37,851 bases of DNA. Source: Chitinophagaceae bacterium (GTDB lineage Bacteria > Bacteroidota > Bacteroidia > Chitinophagales > Chitinophagaceae). The DNA is taken from assembly GCA_028288595.1 (NCBI GenBank), contig JAQBNK010000145.1, positions 1 to 37,851 on the forward strand, read 5' to 3'. The notes under the pieces were generated by a model. The model made no database searches and was not told where the DNA came from. It saw only the letters and a program-made list of their open reading frames with translations. The translations under genes were made by a program, and so were the position numbers. Shown in pieces: positions 34,433 through 37,851 of this stretch (position 1 is its first letter; each line of letters starts with the position of its first letter).

Positions 34433-35629
34433 ATGAAAAAGATATTTCTCATCTCAGGACTTTCTGTATTGTTCTTTATCAATTGCAGTACACCGAGAAC
34501 AGCTTCGAATAATTCGGTATCCCGTGGCTGGATCAATCAGAATCTTGCAGAGGCAGCCAGCCAATATAAACTTTTAAAAGCGAATCTTCCCGCAGGCCAG
34601 TTGCCGCGTTCCACATTTGAAAACGGAACTTTAAGAACCTGCACCTCTGAGAACTGGGTGAGTGGATTTTACCCCGGCACACTGGTTTATTTATATGAAA
34701 CTATTAAAGACACATCGTTATGGAATGAAGCTGTGAGAAGTGCCAACCTGCTTTCGAAAGAACAATATAACACCGGTACGCACGACCTTGGTTTTATGAT
34801 GTATTGCAGTTATGGAAATCTTTACCGCTTAACCAATAACGAACAGTACAAACAGGTTTTGATCAATTCAGCCAAATCATTAATAACAAGATTTAACCCA
34901 GCGGTTGGTTGCATCCGTTCGTGGGGTAAATCTGATGATACAAAAGAGTTCAGGGTGATCATCGATAATATGATGAACCTCGAATTATTATTTCGTGCAA
35001 CAGAATTAAGCGGTGATTCTTCTTTTTATAAGATCGCTGTTACGCATGCAAACACTACGATCAGAAATCATTTTCGTCCCGATTACAGTTCTTATCATGT
35101 TGTAAATTATAACCCGCTAAACGGTTCAGTGATCTATAAAAAAACAGCACAGGGTGCGGCAGATGAGTCGGCATGGGCGAGGGGACAATCATGGGGGCTG
35201 TATGGTTTCACGGTGATGTACCGCTTTACTCATGACAAAAAATATTTAGACCAGGCGCAGCATATTGCACAATTTTTAATTAATCATCCGAATCTTCCGG
35301 CTGATAAAATTCCTTACTGGGATTATAATGCGCCGGGTATTCCGAATGCCATACGGGACGCCTCTTCGGGTGCCATACTTGCTTCCGCATTAATAGAACT
35401 GGCAGGTTACAGCGACAAACAACAGGCTTCGAATTATCGTGATATTGCTAACACGATCTTAAAAAGTCTTTCGGCTGAACCATATAAAGCCGCGCAAGGA
35501 ACGAATGCGGGATTTATTTTGAAACACAGCGTTGGCAGTCTCCCGGGAAAAGCTGATGTTGATGTGGCGCTGAACTATGCGGATTATTATTATGTTGAAG
35601 CGCTGAACAGGCTGAAAAATCTAAAATAA
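34433..35629 (+). CDS. GH88 unsaturated glucuronyl hydrolase (lipoprotein)
   Basis: 398 residues with a lipoprotein signal (acylated C18 in FFINCST). It has an (alpha/alpha)6 barrel with the GH88 blocks ENWVSGFYPGTLVYLYE, NTGTHDLGFMMYCSYGNLYRL, DNMMNLELLFRATELSGDSSFY, SAWARGQSWGLYGFTVMYRFT, PYWDYNAPGIPNAIRDASSGAI and a final NYADYYYVEALNRL. The catalytic aspartates are D118 and D178, as in Bacillus Ugl. These enzymes hydrate and release the 4,5-unsaturated uronic acid left at chain ends by polysaccharide lyases. No lyase gene is in the window, so the substrate is produced by enzymes encoded elsewhere. Confidence 0.93.
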   Translation: MKKIFLISGLSVLFFINCSTPRTASNNSVSRGWINQNLAEAASQYKLLKANLPAGQLPRSTFENGTLRTCTSENWVSGFYPGTLVYLYETIKDTSLWNEAVRSANLLSKEQYNTGTHDLGFMMYCSYGNLYRLTNNEQYKQVLINSAKSLITRFNPAVGCIRSWGKSDDTKEFRVIIDNMMNLELLFRATELSGDSSFYKIAVTHANTTIRNHFRPDYSSYHVVNYNPLNGSVIYKKTAQGAADESAWARGQSWGLYGFTVMYRFTHDKKYLDQAQHIAQFLINHPNLPADKIPYWDYNAPGIPNAIRDASSGAILASALIELAGYSDKQQASNYRDIANTILKSLSAEPYKAAQGTNAGFILKHSVGSLPGKADVDVALNYADYYYVEALNRLKNLK

Positions 35630-35634
35630 CAATC

Positions 35635-35689
35635 AAACAATTCAACCATTCAACTTTTATTGCTGCATTGCTGAATGGTTAAATTGTTT
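35635..35689. repeat. Inverted repeat between GH88 and uxuA
   Basis: AAACAATT-c-AACCATTCA (35635-35652) faces TGAATGGTT-a-AATTGTTT (35672-35689): 17 pairs with one mismatch and a 19-base loop. There is no T run, so it is not a standard terminator. It could moderate transcription or mRNA decay between the two genes. Confidence 0.75.
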
Positions 35690-35700
35690 ATAGGGACTTT

Positions 35701-36882
35701 ATGAAATTGCATCCTTTACAAGAAACCTGGCGATGGTTCGGGCCGAAAGACACCGTTAGTTTGGCTGATATTAAACAAGCCGGTGCTGCAGGCATTGTAT
35801 CCGCGATGCATCATGTTCCGCATGGACAATTGTGGAGCGTTGAAGACATCCAAAAAAGAAAAGAGGAAATAGAAAGAGCAGGATTGCGATGGAGCGTAGT
35901 GGAAAGCATACCGGTGCATGAGAACATTAAAACCCGGAGCGGTAATTATAAAGAACTGCTGGAAGTATATAAACAGAGTTTGAGAAATGTGAGTGCCGCC
36001 GGCGTTAAAACGGTTTGCTACAATTTTATGCCGGTTCTGGACTGGACAAGAACAGAACTTGATCATACCATGCCAGATGGCTCGAAGTCGCTATGGTTCG
36101 ACTGGGTAAGTCTTGCGTTGTTTGATGTTCATATTTTAAAAAGAAAAGGAGCGGAGCAGGATTATGATGCTGCCACTTTGCAAAAAGCGGAACATCGTTT
36201 TCAGCATGCAGAAAAAAAATGGCTGGATATTCTTACCGAAAATATACTGATGGGTGTGCCGGGTGAAGCCAGTATTCCTTTAGAACAATTACTAAAAAGT
36301 ATTGAGATCTATAAAGCGATCGGTGGAGACGGCCTGCGGGAAAATCTTGCTTTCTTTCTTGAATCAATTATGGATGTGTGTGAAGAGCAGGGTATTAAAA
36401 TGACGATCCATCCTGATGATCCGCCGTTTGATATACTCGGGTTGCCGAGGATCATGAGCAATAAAAATGATCTGATTTATATTTTAAAGAAAGTAGACAG
36501 GATGCCAAATGGTATTTGTTTTTGCACCGGTTCCCTTGGAGCAGGGAAAGACAATGATCTTCCGGATATTTTAAAAGCAGTGGGTGACCGTGTTTATTTT
36601 GTACATCTCAGAAATGTGCGTAAGGAAAAAGACCGCAGTTTTTATGAAGCCGACCACTTAGACGGTGATACCGATATGTATGAAGTGATGAAGGAATTAT
36701 TAAAAATTCAACAGAGCAGGAAAGAACCGATACCGTTCAGGCCTGATCATGGTCACCAGATGCTGGACGATCTTAATAAAGAAACTTTTCCCGGCTATTC
36801 TGCAATTGGAAGGTTAAGAGGTTTAGCAGAATTAAGAGGACTGGCGATGGGCATCAGTAAGTCAATAGTCATTGGTGATTGA
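35701..36882 (+). CDS. uxuA: Mannonate dehydratase
   Basis: A 393-residue cytoplasmic enzyme dehydrating D-mannonate to 2-keto-3-deoxygluconate in the glucuronate pathway. It starts with LQETWRWFGPKDTVSL and continues with GIVSAMHHVPHGQLW, LRWSVVESIPVHENIK, VCYNFMPVLDWTRTEL, MTIHPDDPPFDILGLPRI, FCTGSLGAGKDND, VYFVHLRNVRKE, FRPDHGHQMLDD and GYSAIGRLRGLAELRGL, all family blocks with the metal-binding His, Cys and Asp. Length is normal for UxuA. It is the last gene of the run from xylA. The uronate isomerase (uxaC), mannonate oxidoreductase (uxuB) and the KDG kinase/aldolase are absent from the window. Confidence 0.96.
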   Translation: MKLHPLQETWRWFGPKDTVSLADIKQAGAAGIVSAMHHVPHGQLWSVEDIQKRKEEIERAGLRWSVVESIPVHENIKTRSGNYKELLEVYKQSLRNVSAAGVKTVCYNFMPVLDWTRTELDHTMPDGSKSLWFDWVSLALFDVHILKRKGAEQDYDAATLQKAEHRFQHAEKKWLDILTENILMGVPGEASIPLEQLLKSIEIYKAIGGDGLRENLAFFLESIMDVCEEQGIKMTIHPDDPPFDILGLPRIMSNKNDLIYILKKVDRMPNGICFCTGSLGAGKDNDLPDILKAVGDRVYFVHLRNVRKEKDRSFYEADHLDGDTDMYEVMKELLKIQQSRKEPIPFRPDHGHQMLDDLNKETFPGYSAIGRLRGLAELRGLAMGISKSIVIGD

Positions 36883-36916
36883 TTAACTGCCATTAAATAT
36901 TTTCGGTTTGCAGGAA

Positions 36917-37851
36917 TTATACTTTTAAATCTTGTGTAAGATCTACCACCTTCCTTATCTTTTGATCGAGCTGATCAACAGATTTTTCGAGCAGGTCAAG
37001 ATATTCGCGGGTGGCCTGGTAATTTTCCATCTTAATAAGATCCATTACCTGCATAATATTCGCAACCGGCGCCCTGAATTCATGAGACTGAATAAAGGCG
37101 ATCTTAGAAAGCGCCTCATTCTTTTGTTTAATTTTTTCCTCATGCAGTTTCCTTTCTGTAATATCTGAAGCATTAAACGTTACACCTATTATTTTGCCTT
37201 CCATATCTCGTGCGGGAATATAAGAAACGTGCCACCAGATAACACCGGAAGAATAATTTGCCTGCACATCTTCTTCATATGAAAAACCTTCCAATGCGGC
37301 CTTATAATGGGTGGTGAATTGAACTTTATAAGCATCCGACAGGTAATCGGCAACAGGATTCCCTTTTTGAATTTCCTTCTTATAAGTAGCATAAATAAAT
37401 CTTGAAGCCGCACCATTATGATCCAATACTTCACCTTCTGTTCCTGCTAATAAATGACAGGCCGGCGAGCTTTCGAAAAAAGCCCGGAGCTTAGCTTCCG
37501 AACTTTGTAATTCAACTTGCCGCTGAATAGCGAGCTTTCTTTCCCGGTTATAATTATCACGTAAAAACAAAGTGATTATATACATGAACAAAAGGCAGAC
37601 AATATAATTGGAGCCATAATCGATGAAACGATCGGCTCTCACCGTGTAATTATTAAATATTATTGATGGATGATAATATTCGGTTATCATCAGAGCGATG
37701 CCGGTAAGGATATGTAAGCCGATCCAGAAATGACGCAGCTTTCGTTTAGAAAACGCAATTAATACCTGGAAACTTAAAAAGAACATCAGCAGTGTAGGGC
37801 CGCTGATACCTGAATTTAAAATGAAGCTTGCTATAAGTACGAGATAACTGC
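36917..37851 (-). CDS. Membrane PAS-HisKA protein without ATPase domain (5' end outside window)
   Basis: The gene runs off the right edge: the frame stays open to 37851 and adds 21 residues (SYLVLIASFILNSGISGPTLL) upstream of the first ATG in the window at 37786. Numbering from that ATG, hydrophobic segments lie at about 1-12, 20-36 and 59-76, then a linker, a PAS domain (about 95-212, ending FNASDITERK) and a HisKA helix with H235 in IQSHEFRAPVANI. The protein stops 54 residues after that His, so there is no catalytic ATPase domain. Such PAS-HisKA proteins occur in Bacteroidota. H235 might be phosphorylated by another kinase, or the protein may work as a dimerising sensor. Confidence 0.85.
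   Translation of the reverse strand, partial: SYLVLIASFILNSGISGPTLLMFFLSFQVLIAFSKRKLRHFWIGLHILTGIALMITEYYHPSIIFNNYTVRADRFIDYGSNYIVCLLFMYIITLFLRDNYNRERKLAIQRQVELQSSEAKLRAFFESSPACHLLAGTEGEVLDHNGAASRFIYATYKKEIQKGNPVADYLSDAYKVQFTTHYKAALEGFSYEEDVQANYSSGVIWWHVSYIPARDMEGKIIGVTFNASDITERKLHEEKIKQKNEALSKIAFIQSHEFRAPVANIMQVMDLIKMENYQATREYLDLLEKSVDQLDQKIRKVVDLTQDLKV

Overview
The window looks like a chromosomal segment of a member of the Bacteroidota, most likely of the Chitinophagaceae or a close family. The grounds are: a promoter of the TTG / TAnnTTTG type, almost no Shine-Dalgarno sequences, moderate A+T content, spacers full of degenerate AATTATGAAT-like and CCACAGAGACACAAAGG-like words, and gene families typical of the phylum (YCF48-like propeller protein, DUF1080 protein, gluconate 2-dehydrogenase subunit 3 with a GMC partner, cytoplasmic HAMP-array kinase, Rcp1-like single-domain receivers). 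I see no rRNA, tRNA, CRISPR array, complete IS element or phage gene. The family assignment is inference from the protein sequences alone.

Layout. 1-3.9 kb: a small membrane protein, a secreted propeller protein, a small unknown, and homoserine dehydrogenase. The last is preceded by a complete regulatory leader on the minus strand: promoter, SAM-I riboswitch and intrinsic terminator. 3.9-15.7 kb: a dense two-component island. Two stand-alone receivers point left. To the right lie a soluble histidine kinase, a REC-PAS-kinase, a 2246-residue soluble hybrid kinase with a long HAMP array (twelve 276-bp tandem repeats) and three C-terminal receivers, and a REC-kinase. None of the six proteins carries a recognisable DNA-binding output. 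15.7-26.5 kb: metabolic and transport genes: DUF1080 protein, c-type cytochrome lipoprotein, malate:quinone oxidoreductase, TPR and DinB-like proteins, C4-dicarboxylate transporter, a Tat-type GMC dehydrogenase pair, a sodium/solute symporter and a secreted unknown. 26.5-29.5 kb: two further single-domain receivers, small membrane proteins (one of the low-affinity iron permease family) and a short-chain dehydrogenase. 29.5-36.9 kb: a sugar locus with xylose isomerase, a GH2 enzyme, a DUF2264 protein, a GH88 unsaturated glucuronyl hydrolase and mannonate dehydratase. A decayed fragment resembling the C-terminus of xylulokinase lies just upstream of xylA. The right edge cuts into a membrane PAS protein that has a HisKA domain but no ATPase domain.

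How the genes may work together (inference). The signalling island could be a phosphorelay in which several cytoplasmic kinases feed free receivers, with the HAMP-array kinase as the integrating node. Dicarboxylate uptake (dctA) and malate oxidation (mqo) would supply the quinone pool, to which the GMC/subunit 3 pair and the cytochrome may also connect. The 29.8-36.9 kb locus would trim oligosaccharides containing uronic acid and pass uronate through mannonate dehydratase. It has no SusC/SusD pair and no uronate isomerase or mannonate oxidoreductase in the window, so it is only part of a pathway.

The strongest points for a second look are the HAMP array and its island, the xylulokinase-like remnant, the possible alternative helix inside the SAM riboswitch, and a perfect 16-bp GTAC-rich inverted repeat at 27648-27698.
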